Below are positions 43,082 to 52,413 of a DNA stretch of 64,000 nucleotides, in pieces. Each line of letters opens with the position of its first letter. The stretch's first letter is position 1. The notes under the pieces were generated by a model, which was not told the origin of the DNA, searched no databases, and saw nothing but the letters and a program-made list of their open reading frames with translations. This stretch comes from Hymenobacter fodinae (GTDB taxonomy: Bacteria; Bacteroidota; Bacteroidia; Cytophagales; Hymenobacteraceae): the NCBI RefSeq assembly GCF_004745825.1, contig NZ_SRLA01000005.1, forward strand, positions 129,106 to 193,105, read 5' to 3'. The position numbers and the translations under genes were made by a program.

Positions 43082-45223
43082 ATGCGGGGCCTATTTCTGC
43101 TGCTAGGCCTATTGGCAGGGCTGACTGCGGTTGTGGCCGCGCCAAAAAGTAAGAACAGCGCCTACCTGTTCGTGTATTTTACGGGCAATGACATCAAGCA
43201 AGAGGCCATTCGGTTTGCCCTCAGTCCCGACGGTTACCACTACACCGCTCTGAATGGTAATCGGCCGGTTATTTCATCGGCCAGCATCAGTGAAACCGGT
43301 GGGGTGCGCGACCCGCACATTCTGCGCGGGCACGATGGCAAAACCTTCTACATGGTAGCCACCGATATGGTGTCGGCGAAGGGGTGGAGCTCCAACCGGG
43401 GAATGGTGCTGCTGCGCTCCACCGACCTGGTGCACTGGAAGTCCAGTGCCATCAACTTTCAAAAGCGGTACGCGGGGCAAGACAACCTGAAACGAGTGTG
43501 GGCCCCGCAAACCATCTACGATGCCAAAGCCGGCAAGTATATGGTATACTTCTCCCTGCAGTACGGCTCGGAGCCCGATAAAATTTACTATGCCTATGCC
43601 AACAAGGAGTTTACCGACCTGGAAGGGGAGCCGCAGCAGCTATTTTTCTCACCCACCAATGGCTCCTGCATCGACGGCGACATTGTGGCTAAGGGTGGTA
43701 AGTATTACCTGTTTTTTAAAACTGAGGGCCAGGGCAACGGCATCAAGGTAGCCGTTTCAGACCGGCTGACGGGCGACTACGTGCTGCGCGACAAATACGT
43801 GCAGCAAACCACCGACCCCGTGGAGGGGGCAGGAACCTTCAAGCTTCATAACTCCGACGACTACATCCTGATGTACGACGTGTACACCAAGGGCAAGTAC
43901 CAGTTCACCCGCACCCGCGACATGGAGCATTTCACGGTGGTAGACAACGAGGTGCGCATGAACTTCCATCCGCGCCACGGCACCGTGTTACCAATCAGCG
44001 GGAGGGAGGCGGCCCGCCTTGCGGCTCAGTGGCTAAACCCCGCCGACGTGCTTGGCATGGCCCAGAACCGCGCCATTCGACAGCAAAACACCTTGGTAGA
44101 CAGTGCCGCCGGTAAGGTGGCCTACCTGCTGAAGCCGGGCACCAACCGCCAGGCCTTCGACCCGCAACTGACAGCTTTTGGGCTGGATGAGAAGCCCCGA
44201 GGGCCGCAGGATTTCACACGGGGCCCCGTTGTGTATACACTAGGACCTGCGGGGCGGCAGCGCCCGTTCTCCGTGTCGGCTACCGAAACGCACAACCCGG
44301 CTTTGAAAGGCTACTACGCCGACCCCGCCATATTGTACTCCCAAAAAACCGGCAAATTCTACCTGTACCCCACCAGCGACGGATTTACGGGTTGGTCGGG
44401 CACCTACTTCAAAGCTTTTTCCTCTCCCGATCTGGTAAACTGGCAAGACGAGGGCGTTATCCTCGATCTGCCGAAGCAGGTTACATGGTCGCAGAAAAGC
44501 GCTTGGGCGCCGTGCATTCTGGAGCAGAAAACGGGCGCAGGTTTTCGCTACGCTTACTACTTCTGCGCCGGGGCTAAAATTGGCGTGTCCTTGTCTGACC
44601 AACCGACCGGCCCATTCAAGGACTCCGGCCAGCCCCTGCTCGATAAGCTGCCGGAAGGGGTGAAAGGGGGCCAGCAGATTGACCCGGCCGTATTCCAGGA
44701 CCCCCAAACCGGCAAGAACTACTTGTACTGGGGCAACGGCTACATGGCCGGGGCCGAGCTAAACGATGATTTGGTGTCGCTGAAGCCCGGCACCACGCGG
44801 GTGCTCACGCCCGATGCCACGTTCCGGGAGGGCGCCCACGTGTTTTTCCGCAACGGGACCTACTATTTTATGTGGAGCGAAAACGATACCCGCGACCCGG
44901 ACTACCGGGTGCGCTACGGCACCGCCTCCTCACCGCTAGGCCCCATCACGGTACCAGCTCACAATCTGGTCATCAGCAAAGACGAAGCCGCGGGCATCTA
45001 CGGTACGGGCCATAACTCCACCATACAGGTGCCCGGCCGCGACGAGTGGTACCTGGTATATCACCGGTTCACTTACCCCCAGGGCATTGGCATGGGCAAG
45101 GCAGCGGGCTTCCACCGCGAAGTGTGCCTGGATAAGCTGGAATTCAACCCCGATGGCAGTATAAAGCCGGTACAGCCCACCCACGCCGGTATTGAGCCGG
45201 TTAAACTTCCGCAAGCAAACTAA
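43082..45223 (+). CDS. Tandem GH43-GH43 glycoside hydrolase
   Basis: A 713-aa secreted protein with two GH43 propellers. Start ATG 43082 (MRGLFLLLGLLAGLTAVVAA) gives a clean signal peptide; ATG 43046 is an alternative. The first propeller (about residues 25-330) has GGVRDPHILRGHDGKTFYMV as the catalytic Asp blade and a GSCIDGDIV blade. The second (about 410-700) has GYYADPAILYSQKTGKFYLY, KSAWAPCILEQ and YGTGHNSTIQVPG. The domains are not close copies, so they likely act on different linkages, for example arabinose and galactose or xylose. The GH105 gene follows by 25 bases. Confidence 0.88.
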   Translation: MRGLFLLLGLLAGLTAVVAAPKSKNSAYLFVYFTGNDIKQEAIRFALSPDGYHYTALNGNRPVISSASISETGGVRDPHILRGHDGKTFYMVATDMVSAKGWSSNRGMVLLRSTDLVHWKSSAINFQKRYAGQDNLKRVWAPQTIYDAKAGKYMVYFSLQYGSEPDKIYYAYANKEFTDLEGEPQQLFFSPTNGSCIDGDIVAKGGKYYLFFKTEGQGNGIKVAVSDRLTGDYVLRDKYVQQTTDPVEGAGTFKLHNSDDYILMYDVYTKGKYQFTRTRDMEHFTVVDNEVRMNFHPRHGTVLPISGREAARLAAQWLNPADVLGMAQNRAIRQQNTLVDSAAGKVAYLLKPGTNRQAFDPQLTAFGLDEKPRGPQDFTRGPVVYTLGPAGRQRPFSVSATETHNPALKGYYADPAILYSQKTGKFYLYPTSDGFTGWSGTYFKAFSSPDLVNWQDEGVILDLPKQVTWSQKSAWAPCILEQKTGAGFRYAYYFCAGAKIGVSLSDQPTGPFKDSGQPLLDKLPEGVKGGQQIDPAVFQDPQTGKNYLYWGNGYMAGAELNDDLVSLKPGTTRVLTPDATFREGAHVFFRNGTYYFMWSENDTRDPDYRVRYGTASSPLGPITVPAHNLVISKDEAAGIYGTGHNSTIQVPGRDEWYLVYHRFTYPQGIGMGKAAGFHREVCLDKLEFNPDGSIKPVQPTHAGIEPVKLPQAN

Positions 45224-45248
45224 ACCGCACAGGTCGGCTGGTCATGTT

Positions 45249-46400
45249 ATGAGAAAACTCTCCACTTTATTTAGTGCGGTGCTGGTCCTGCTTGGGCTTA
45301 ACTCGGGCTGCACTACTGCAAAGAAGACGGCCTGGGCCGGTAAGCCGCAAAAACAGGAAGTGCTGGCGCTTATCACGAAGGTGAACGACCACTGGCAAGC
45401 CGAGCATCCGCCCCAAGTGCGCTCCTTCTGGGACGTAGCCGCCTATCAAACCGGCAACATGGCCGCTTACGCCGTAACCAAAAATGAGCGGTACCGCCAG
45501 TACGCCGAAGACTGGGCCACTCACAACAACTGGAAAGGGGCCCAGTCCGACGACCGCGCCACCTGGAAGTACAAGTATGGCGAAACGCCCGACTACGTGC
45601 TGTTTGGTGACTGGCAGGTGTGCTTTCAGACCTATGTGGACCTCTACAACCTCAAGCCTGAACCCCAGCGCATTGCTCGGGCCCGCGAGGTAATGGAATA
45701 TGAGATGAGCACCCCCCAGAATGACTACTGGTGGTGGGCCGATGGCCTATACATGGTGATGCCCGTGATGACCAAGCTCTACCGGGTAACCGGCAACCCC
45801 CAGTACCTAAGCAAGCTGCACGAGTACTTCACCTACGCCAACTCCATCATGTACGACCCCGAAACGGGCCTGTACTATCGCGACGCCAAGTACGTGTACC
45901 CTCAGCATAAGTCGGTGAACGGGAAAAAGGACTTCTGGGCCCGCGGCGACGGTTGGGTGCTGGCCGGCCTGGCCCGGGTGCTCCAGGATTTGCCAGCCAC
46001 CGATGCCCACCGACCCGAGTACCTGGCTAAGTACCGCGGCCTGGCCGCCGCCATCAAGCAGGCCCAACAACCGGAGGGCTACTGGATTCGCAGCCTGCTC
46101 GACCCTGAACATGCTCCCGGTCCCGAAACCAGCGGCACCGCCTTTTACACCTACGGGCTGCTCTGGGGCATCAACAACGGCGTACTGAGCAAGCAGGAGT
46201 ATCTACCCACCGTGCAGAAGGCCTGGCAGTATCTCACCACCACGGCCCTGCAACCCGATGGTACCATCGGCTACGTGCAGCCAATCGGGGAGAAAGCCAT
46301 ACCCGGGCAGGTAGTCGACAAAAACTCCACCGCCAACTTTGGGGTAGGGGCGTTTCTGCTGGCCGCCAGCGAGATGGTGCACTACTTACAGAAGCCCTAG
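45249..46400 (+). CDS. GH105/GH88-family unsaturated uronyl hydrolase, lipoprotein
   Basis: A 383-aa protein with lipobox LNSGC (Cys 21). The (alpha/alpha)6 barrel has WDVAAYQTGNMAAYAVTKNE, YWWWADGLYMVMPVMTKLYR (the catalytic Asp region), FWARGDGWVLAGLARVL and SGTAFYTYGLLWG. GH105 enzymes hydrate and remove the 4,5-unsaturated uronic acid left by polysaccharide lyases. Its presence implies lyase action somewhere in the pathway. It ends the operon. The opposing rhaM gene starts its coding end five bases later. Confidence 0.93.
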   Translation: MRKLSTLFSAVLVLLGLNSGCTTAKKTAWAGKPQKQEVLALITKVNDHWQAEHPPQVRSFWDVAAYQTGNMAAYAVTKNERYRQYAEDWATHNNWKGAQSDDRATWKYKYGETPDYVLFGDWQVCFQTYVDLYNLKPEPQRIARAREVMEYEMSTPQNDYWWWADGLYMVMPVMTKLYRVTGNPQYLSKLHEYFTYANSIMYDPETGLYYRDAKYVYPQHKSVNGKKDFWARGDGWVLAGLARVLQDLPATDAHRPEYLAKYRGLAAAIKQAQQPEGYWIRSLLDPEHAPGPETSGTAFYTYGLLWGINNGVLSKQEYLPTVQKAWQYLTTTALQPDGTIGYVQPIGEKAIPGQVVDKNSTANFGVGAFLLAASEMVHYLQKP

Positions 46401-46404
46401 CCCG

Positions 46405-46719
46405 CTAGGCCAGGTTGAACACCCGCTGCAGGGGCTGCATTACGGGGGAGGCATCGGGGTTGGTTTCCATCAGATCGGCCATGTACTCCCACCAGCGGCG
46501 CATGATGGGCAGGGTAGGGAGTTGCTCGGCGGAGTGGCCTAGGCGGCGCTTTTGCACGCCGAACAACCAGCCGCTGGACGGCTCCAGATAGATGGAGTAG
46601 TCGTAAATACCAGCCGCCTGCAATGCCTCCGCTAGCTCCGGCCAAATGGCTGCGTGGCGGCGCTCATACTCTGCTGTAGCACCGGGTCTAAGGCGCATTA
46701 GAAACGCAATTTCTTCCAT
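46405..46719 (-). CDS. rhaM: L-rhamnose mutarotase
   Basis: A 104-aa protein, the family length. It opens MEEIAFLMRLRPGATAEYER, has the HAAIWPEL helix, then YDYSIYLEPSSGWLFGV, and ends WWEYMADLMETNPDASPVMQ. It interconverts alpha- and beta-L-rhamnose in the cytosol so that the sugar can be used. It lies on the strand opposite to the surrounding enzymes, with GGCCTAG spanning its stop codon. It points to rhamnose in the substrate. Confidence 0.95.
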   Translation of the reverse strand: MEEIAFLMRLRPGATAEYERRHAAIWPELAEALQAAGIYDYSIYLEPSSGWLFGVQKRRLGHSAEQLPTLPIMRRWWEYMADLMETNPDASPVMQPLQRVFNLA

Positions 46720-46831
46720 GAGAAAGGATAGATTAATAGTAAAACCCGGTAGGTTAGGTCCGCTTAGCGTAATGATAAGCAATAGGTGAGCGGGGGCAGT
46801 GTCCTAGCGTGGGTTAGGCCAGCCCCTGGCG

Positions 46832-46866
46832 AATTTGACCCCGGCACTATCCCAAATTGACCCCGA
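46832..46866. repeat. Two direct copies of an AAWTTGACCCCG unit
   Basis: AATTTGACCCCGG (46832-46844) and CAAATTGACCCCGA (46853-46866) stand side by side in the gap between rhaM and the GH2 gene. Tandem TGACCCC-type units are reminiscent of the ends of IS21-family elements, so this may be a footprint of a lost insertion. No transposase remains. Confidence 0.3.
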
Positions 46867-46961
46867 CGGCCGCATTGGGCCAGGGCGATATTGCCATCCT
46901 GTTTTACTGACAATCACCCCAGAGGCGCTGCTTATGCTCCCGCCTCTGCTTGCTGCCTGCT

Positions 46962-49900
46962 ATGCGAACTGCTCGTTGTGTGTTTATGGCCCTGCTGTTT
47001 AGCAGTGCCGCCCGTGCTCAAACCTCTCCCAACGAATGGGAAAACCCCCAGGCTATTGACGAGCACAAGGAAAAGGCTCGCGCCTCCTTCATGCTGTATA
47101 ATAAGCCAGCCGACGTAGCGACGGATGAGTACTCCCGCTCACCTTATTACCACTCGCTCAACGGCACCTGGAAGTTCCACTACGCCCCGCGCCCGGCCGA
47201 GCGCCCGACGGACTTCTTCCAGGCTGGGTTTAAGGATGCCACTTGGAAAACCATTGCCGTGCCCTCTAACTGGGAGGTGCAGGGGTTCGGTACGCCCATT
47301 TACACTAACATCACCTACCCATTTCCTAAAAACCAGCCCTTTATTGATGGCCGCGACAATCCGGTGGGGACGTACCGCCGGTCGTTTACGGTTCCGGCGG
47401 GCTGGGCCGGCCGGGAGGTGCTGCTGCACTTCGGCTCCATCTCGGGCTACGCGGTGATGTATGTAAATGGGCAGCGGGTAGGTATGAGCAAGGTGGCCAA
47501 GTCGCCAGCCGAGTTTGATATCACTAAGTACCTGCAACCGGGCGACAACCAACTGGCCGTGCAGGTCTTTCGCTGGCACGATGGCTCTTACCTTGAAGAC
47601 CAGGACTTCTGGCGCCTCTCCGGCCTCGACCGCGACGTGTACTTGACCAGCCTGCCCCAGCAAACCATCTGGGACTTCTTCACTCACGCCGACCTCGACC
47701 CCAGCTACCGGCACGGCCAGTTTGCCGCCGATGTTACTGTGCGGGCTTTTGCCGCGGCCCCCGCCGCTCGGCTGTTAGTGGAAGTGCTGGACGCCAAGGG
47801 TAAAGTTGTGCTGCGAGAGCAACAGCCCGTGCCGGCGGCCAGCGCAGCGGGCACGCAAACCGTAAAGCTCAATGGCCGCATCAGCAACGTGAGCCGCTGG
47901 ACCGCCGAAACGCCCGCCCTTTACCAGTGCCGCCTCACGCTGCAGGATGCTGAGGGCAAGACGCTGGCAATGACGGGTACCCGGTTGGGCTTTCGGAAGG
48001 TGGAAATCAAGAATGCCCAGCTCTTGGTAAATGGCCGCCCCATTGAGGTGCACGGCGTGAACCGCCACGAGCTGGAGCCCACCACCGGCCGGGTGGTAAC
48101 CGACGCCGGCATGCGCCGCGACCTGGAGCAAATGAAGCGCTTCAACATCAACGCCGTGCGCACCAGCCATTACCCCAACGATGAGCGGTGGTACAAGCTC
48201 TGCGACGAGCTAGGCTTTTATCTAGTAGATGAGGCCAACATCGAAACCCACGGCTACGGGGCCGAGCTGCAGGGCTGGTTTGACAAGCAGCAGCACCCGG
48301 CCTACCGCCCCGAGTGGGCCGCCGCCCACCTCGACCGCATTGAGCGCCTGCTGGAGCGCGACAAAAACCACCCCTCCGTCATTATCTGGAGCATGGGCAA
48401 TGAGTGCGGCAACGGCCCCGTCTTTCATGAGGCCTACAAGTGGCTGAAGCAGCGCGACCCCAGCCGCCCCGTGCAGTTTGAGCAGGCCGGCGAAGACACG
48501 GACACCGACATTGTGTGTCCCATGTACCCCGGCATGAAGTCGATGGAGCGTTACGCCAACGCCACCGACAAAACCCGCCCCTACATCATGTGCGAGTACT
48601 CCCACGCCATGGGCAACAGCTCCGGCAACTTCCAGGAGTACTGGGACCTGATCCGTAGCAAGCCCCATATGCAGGGTGGATTTATCTGGGACTGGGTTGA
48701 CCAGGGCCTGCAGACCCAGACAACCGACGGGCGGCCCTTCTTCGCCTACGGCGGCGACTTGGGCGGCTACTACCTGCAAAACGACGAAAACTTCTGCGCC
48801 AACGGCCTAGTGGCCGCCGACCGTACCCCGCACCCGGGCCTCTACGAAGTAAAAAAGGTGTACCAAGACATCCGGTTCAAGTCCGCTAGGCCTGCCCAGG
48901 GCCAAATTACGGTTCTCAACGGCTTCTCCTTCCGCAACCTCGATGGGTACAGCTTCCGGTGGGAACTGCTGCGCAACGGGCAGCCCGCCAAGTCGGGCAC
49001 GTTTGCCGTGGGTAAGGTGGAAGCGGGCCAGCAAAAGGAAGTGAAGCTACCCTTGCCCGCACTCAAACCCGAAGCCGGCGCCGAATACGTGCTCAACGTG
49101 TTTGCCCTGACCAAAGCGGCCGCGCCGCTGCTGCCCGCCGGCCACGAGGTAGCCCGCGAACAGTTTGTCCTGACGGCCCCCACGGCGTATTTTGCCTCAT
49201 CCCCAGCCCCTAGTGGCACCCTGGAAGTACAGCAGGAGGGCGATAAGCTGACCTTCGCGGCTGGCGAGGTGCGCGGAGAGTTCAATACCAAACAGGGCCG
49301 CCTGACCAGCTACCGCCTCCGCGACCAGCGCGTGTTGGAGAGCTTCCCGGAGCCCTACTTTTGGCGCGCCCCCACGGATAATGACTTTGGCAGCGGTATG
49401 CCCCAGAACCTGGGCGCTTGGCGCACTGCCCACGCCGCCCGGCAGGTACAGCGCGTAACGGTGGGCGAGAAGTCGGCGGCGGGTTTGCCCATCAGGGTTG
49501 ATTATCAGCTCACGGCCATCAATGCGCCTTACTCCGTTGAGTACTTGATTGGCAACGACGGAGTCGTGCGGGTAACAGCCGCCATTGACCTGACGGGCCG
49601 AGACCTGCCCGAAATACCCCGCTTCGGCATGCGAATAGAGCTGCCGCAGCGCTTCAACCAAGTGTCCTACTACGGCCGCGGCCCCTTTGAAAACTACGCC
49701 GACCGCAACACAGCCGCCCTGCTGGGCACTTACCAAGACTCCGTAGCAAACCACTGGACCAGCAACTACATCCGGCCTCAGGAGCACGGCTACCACACCG
49801 ACGTGCGCTGGCTCACCCTCCGCGATGAGACTGGCCTAGGCCTGCGAGTGGAAGGCCTGCAGCAGCCTATTTGCTTCAGCGCCTTGCCTTTCCGCACCGA

Positions 49901-50114
49901 AGACCTCGACCCCGGCCTGACCAAAAAGCAGCAGCACCCCACCGACGTGAAAATGCGCGGAACCGTGACGCTGCAGATAGACCATAAGCAGCGGGGTGTG
50001 GGCGGCGATAACAGCTGGGGCGCCCTACCGCACGACCAGTATCGCCTCCTCGATAAGAAGTACAGTTACAGCTACACCCTGCGGCTGATCCAGGACAAGC
50101 AACCCCAGCCCTAA
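46962..50114 (+). CDS. GH2 beta-galactosidase (LacZ-type)
   Basis: A 1050-aa secreted enzyme with a signal peptide ending ARAQ. It has the sugar-binding jelly roll (WEVQGFGTPIYTNITYPFPK... DQDFWRLSGLDRDVYL), an Ig-like domain, the TIM barrel with acid/base Glu in IIWSMGNECGNGP (about residue 481) and nucleophile in YIMCEYSHAMGN (about 545), then the Bgal_small domain at the C-terminus (YFWRAPTDNDFG... YYGRGPFENYADRNTAALLG). LacZ-like full length favours a beta-galactosidase rather than a beta-glucuronidase. A terminator separates it from the next gene. Confidence 0.94.
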   Translation: MRTARCVFMALLFSSAARAQTSPNEWENPQAIDEHKEKARASFMLYNKPADVATDEYSRSPYYHSLNGTWKFHYAPRPAERPTDFFQAGFKDATWKTIAVPSNWEVQGFGTPIYTNITYPFPKNQPFIDGRDNPVGTYRRSFTVPAGWAGREVLLHFGSISGYAVMYVNGQRVGMSKVAKSPAEFDITKYLQPGDNQLAVQVFRWHDGSYLEDQDFWRLSGLDRDVYLTSLPQQTIWDFFTHADLDPSYRHGQFAADVTVRAFAAAPAARLLVEVLDAKGKVVLREQQPVPAASAAGTQTVKLNGRISNVSRWTAETPALYQCRLTLQDAEGKTLAMTGTRLGFRKVEIKNAQLLVNGRPIEVHGVNRHELEPTTGRVVTDAGMRRDLEQMKRFNINAVRTSHYPNDERWYKLCDELGFYLVDEANIETHGYGAELQGWFDKQQHPAYRPEWAAAHLDRIERLLERDKNHPSVIIWSMGNECGNGPVFHEAYKWLKQRDPSRPVQFEQAGEDTDTDIVCPMYPGMKSMERYANATDKTRPYIMCEYSHAMGNSSGNFQEYWDLIRSKPHMQGGFIWDWVDQGLQTQTTDGRPFFAYGGDLGGYYLQNDENFCANGLVAADRTPHPGLYEVKKVYQDIRFKSARPAQGQITVLNGFSFRNLDGYSFRWELLRNGQPAKSGTFAVGKVEAGQQKEVKLPLPALKPEAGAEYVLNVFALTKAAAPLLPAGHEVAREQFVLTAPTAYFASSPAPSGTLEVQQEGDKLTFAAGEVRGEFNTKQGRLTSYRLRDQRVLESFPEPYFWRAPTDNDFGSGMPQNLGAWRTAHAARQVQRVTVGEKSAAGLPIRVDYQLTAINAPYSVEYLIGNDGVVRVTAAIDLTGRDLPEIPRFGMRIELPQRFNQVSYYGRGPFENYADRNTAALLGTYQDSVANHWTSNYIRPQEHGYHTDVRWLTLRDETGLGLRVEGLQQPICFSALPFRTEDLDPGLTKKQQHPTDVKMRGTVTLQIDHKQRGVGGDNSWGALPHDQYRLLDKKYSYSYTLRLIQDKQPQP

Positions 50115-50129
50115 CTGCCGCTCTTGTCT

Positions 50130-50165
50130 AAGGCCCCGCTGCCCCCTGGTCCAGCGGGGCCTTTT
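50130..50165 (+). terminator. Terminator after the GH2 gene
   Basis: AAGGCCCCGCTG and CAGCGGGGCCTT form a perfect 12-bp stem with a 10-base loop and a short T tail, so the BNR_4-GH16 gene has its own promoter. Confidence 0.8.
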
Positions 50166-50210
50166 GTGCGTTTACCTTGGTGCAAAGCCTCTGAACCTGA
50201 CTACTATCTT

Positions 50211-52337
50211 ATGAACCCCCTTTCTTGGTTGCTAGGCCTGTTACTCAGCACCGCGTGCCTGCTTGCTCACCCCAGCGCTGCGCAAACACCCGTGGGGCTG
50301 GGTTGGGCCCGCAACAACGTGAACGGCGCCGTATTCCGCAAGAATTCCGTCGTGACGCACAAGCGCGAGCAGTACACAGCCTACTACGACTCGTTGGGGT
50401 ACGTGCTACTGGCCAAGCGCCGCTTGCCGGCCGGAGCCTGGCAGGTGCAGCGGACGAAGTATAAAGGCAAGGTGCAGGACGCGCATAATGTTATCAGCCT
50501 GATGGTAGATGGGCGCGGGTACTTACATCTGTCTTTCGACCACCATGGCAACCCTCTGCGCTACTGCCGCAGTACCAAACCGGGTGGCCTAGCGCTAACA
50601 GAATTGCTGCCTATGACCGGGCAACAGGAGCAGAACGTCACGTACCCCGAGTTTCACCGCTTCCCTAACGGCGACCTGCTGTTCGTGTACCGCGACGGCA
50701 GCTCTGGCAACGGCAACCTGGTGCTAAACCGCTACTCGCCCGCTACCCAAACCTGGTCGCGCCTGCACAGCGTGCTGATTGATGGGGAAGGCAAGCGCAA
50801 CGCCTACTGGCAAGCCTGCATTGATGGGAAAGGCACCATCCACGTTTCCTGGGTGTGGCGCGAGTCGCCGGATGTGGCCTCCAACCACGATATAGCCTAC
50901 GCCCGCTCCCTGGATGGTGGCAAGACCTGGCAGAAAAGCACTGGCGCACCGTACCAGCTACCCATCACCGAAGCCACCGCCGAGTACGCGGCCCGCATTC
51001 CGCAGAACAGCGAGCTGATCAACCAAACGTCCATCACCACCGATGCGGCGGGCACGCCTTACATAGCCACGTACTGGCGCCCGGCCGGCACCCAGGTACC
51101 CCAGTATCAGCTGATTTACCTCGCTGGGAAGGAATGGAAAACCGCCCAAATATCTCAACGCATAACTCCCTTCAGCCTGAGTGGGGCCGGCACCAAGAAA
51201 ATCCCAATTTCGAGGCCTCAGTTGCTGGTTAAGACTCAGGCAGGCAAGACGGCAGCGTACATGCTATTCCGCGACGTAGAACGGCAGGATAGGGTATCCG
51301 TAGCGCAGTGTGCAGACCTCAGAACGGGCGATTGGACTGTGACAGACCTCACTAGCTCATCGGTGGGCAACTGGGAGCCGAGCTATGATACCGAGCAGTG
51401 GCAGCAGCACGCACAACTACACCTGTTTGTGCAGCGCACTGGGCAGGGCGACGGGGAGCGGCTGGAACCGCTGTCCGCTCAGCCCGTGTACATTCTGGAG
51501 TGGAAGCCCGGTACTAGCCCCAAACCCGCAGCGGCAACAGTACCCGGCGCTAGGCCACAAGCAAAGGCCAAACCAGAGGCGGAGTGGAAGCTAGTGTGGG
51601 CCGATGAATTTAACATTGATGGCCGTCCCGACCCTCAGAACTGGCAGTATGAAACGGGGTTCGTGCGCAACCATGAGCTGCAATGGTACCAGCCCGATAA
51701 TGCCCGATGTGAAAATGGCCTGTTGGTGCTAGAGGCGAGGCGCGAGCAGCGGCCCAATCCTACTTACGAGGCGGGCAGCCCGCACTGGCAAAACACACGC
51801 CCCACCATTGAGTATACTTCGGCCAGCCTCAACACCCGCGACTTGCACGCGTGGCAGTTTGGGCGTTTTGAGATGCGAGGTCGCATAAATACCAGCTCCG
51901 GCTTGTGGCCCGCCTTCTGGACGCTGGGCGTGGCCGGGCAGTGGCCTAGCGGCGGCGAAATTGATATTATGGAGTTTTACCAAGGCAAAGTGCTGGCCAA
52001 CGTAGCCTCGGGCACGGCCCAACCCAATACCCCCAAGTGGGATAGCGAAACCAAGCCCATTGCCGTATTCAACGACCCCGACTGGGCCAATAAGTTTCAC
52101 GTGTGGCGCATGGACTGGGATGCCGAAGCTATTCGGCTCTACCTGGATGATCAGCTGCTCAATGAAACTCCGCTTACTCAAACCGTAAACCAAGACGGCA
52201 CCGGCATTAATCCCATGCTGCAGCCCCACTACATATTGCTAAACCTGGCCATGGGCGGCGAAAATGGAGGGCCTCTGACCGGTACCGTGTTCCCCAACCG
52301 CTTTGAGGTAGACTACGTGCGGGTATATCAGCGCTAG
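50211..52337 (+). CDS. BNR_4 propeller fused to GH16 endo-galactanase-like domain
   Basis: A 708-aa secreted protein, start ATG 50211 (MNPLSWLLGLLLSTACLLAH). Residues about 30-440 are a BNR_4 propeller (DAHNVISLMVDGRGYLHLSF, DHHGNPLRYCRS, NVTYPEFHRFPNGDLLFVYR), the fold of GH145/PL-type enzymes that act on rhamnose-glucuronate caps and of ulvan lyases. A Pro/Ala/Lys linker follows. Residues about 465-708 are GH16 with ADEFNIDGRPDPQNW and the catalytic GEIDIMEF (Glu near 583 and 588). GH16 subfamily 3 includes endo-beta-1,3-galactanases. The two activities in one chain are unusual. The TAG stop is part of a CTAGGCC motif. Confidence 0.88.
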   Translation: MNPLSWLLGLLLSTACLLAHPSAAQTPVGLGWARNNVNGAVFRKNSVVTHKREQYTAYYDSLGYVLLAKRRLPAGAWQVQRTKYKGKVQDAHNVISLMVDGRGYLHLSFDHHGNPLRYCRSTKPGGLALTELLPMTGQQEQNVTYPEFHRFPNGDLLFVYRDGSSGNGNLVLNRYSPATQTWSRLHSVLIDGEGKRNAYWQACIDGKGTIHVSWVWRESPDVASNHDIAYARSLDGGKTWQKSTGAPYQLPITEATAEYAARIPQNSELINQTSITTDAAGTPYIATYWRPAGTQVPQYQLIYLAGKEWKTAQISQRITPFSLSGAGTKKIPISRPQLLVKTQAGKTAAYMLFRDVERQDRVSVAQCADLRTGDWTVTDLTSSSVGNWEPSYDTEQWQQHAQLHLFVQRTGQGDGERLEPLSAQPVYILEWKPGTSPKPAAATVPGARPQAKAKPEAEWKLVWADEFNIDGRPDPQNWQYETGFVRNHELQWYQPDNARCENGLLVLEARREQRPNPTYEAGSPHWQNTRPTIEYTSASLNTRDLHAWQFGRFEMRGRINTSSGLWPAFWTLGVAGQWPSGGEIDIMEFYQGKVLANVASGTAQPNTPKWDSETKPIAVFNDPDWANKFHVWRMDWDAEAIRLYLDDQLLNETPLTQTVNQDGTGINPMLQPHYILLNLAMGGENGGPLTGTVFPNRFEVDYVRVYQR

Positions 52338-52413
52338 GCCAGTACAAACACGCTCATGACCGACAACCTCTTGGAGAGAGTAGACTAGGGGAGGCCCACG
52401 TTATAATAAAGCG

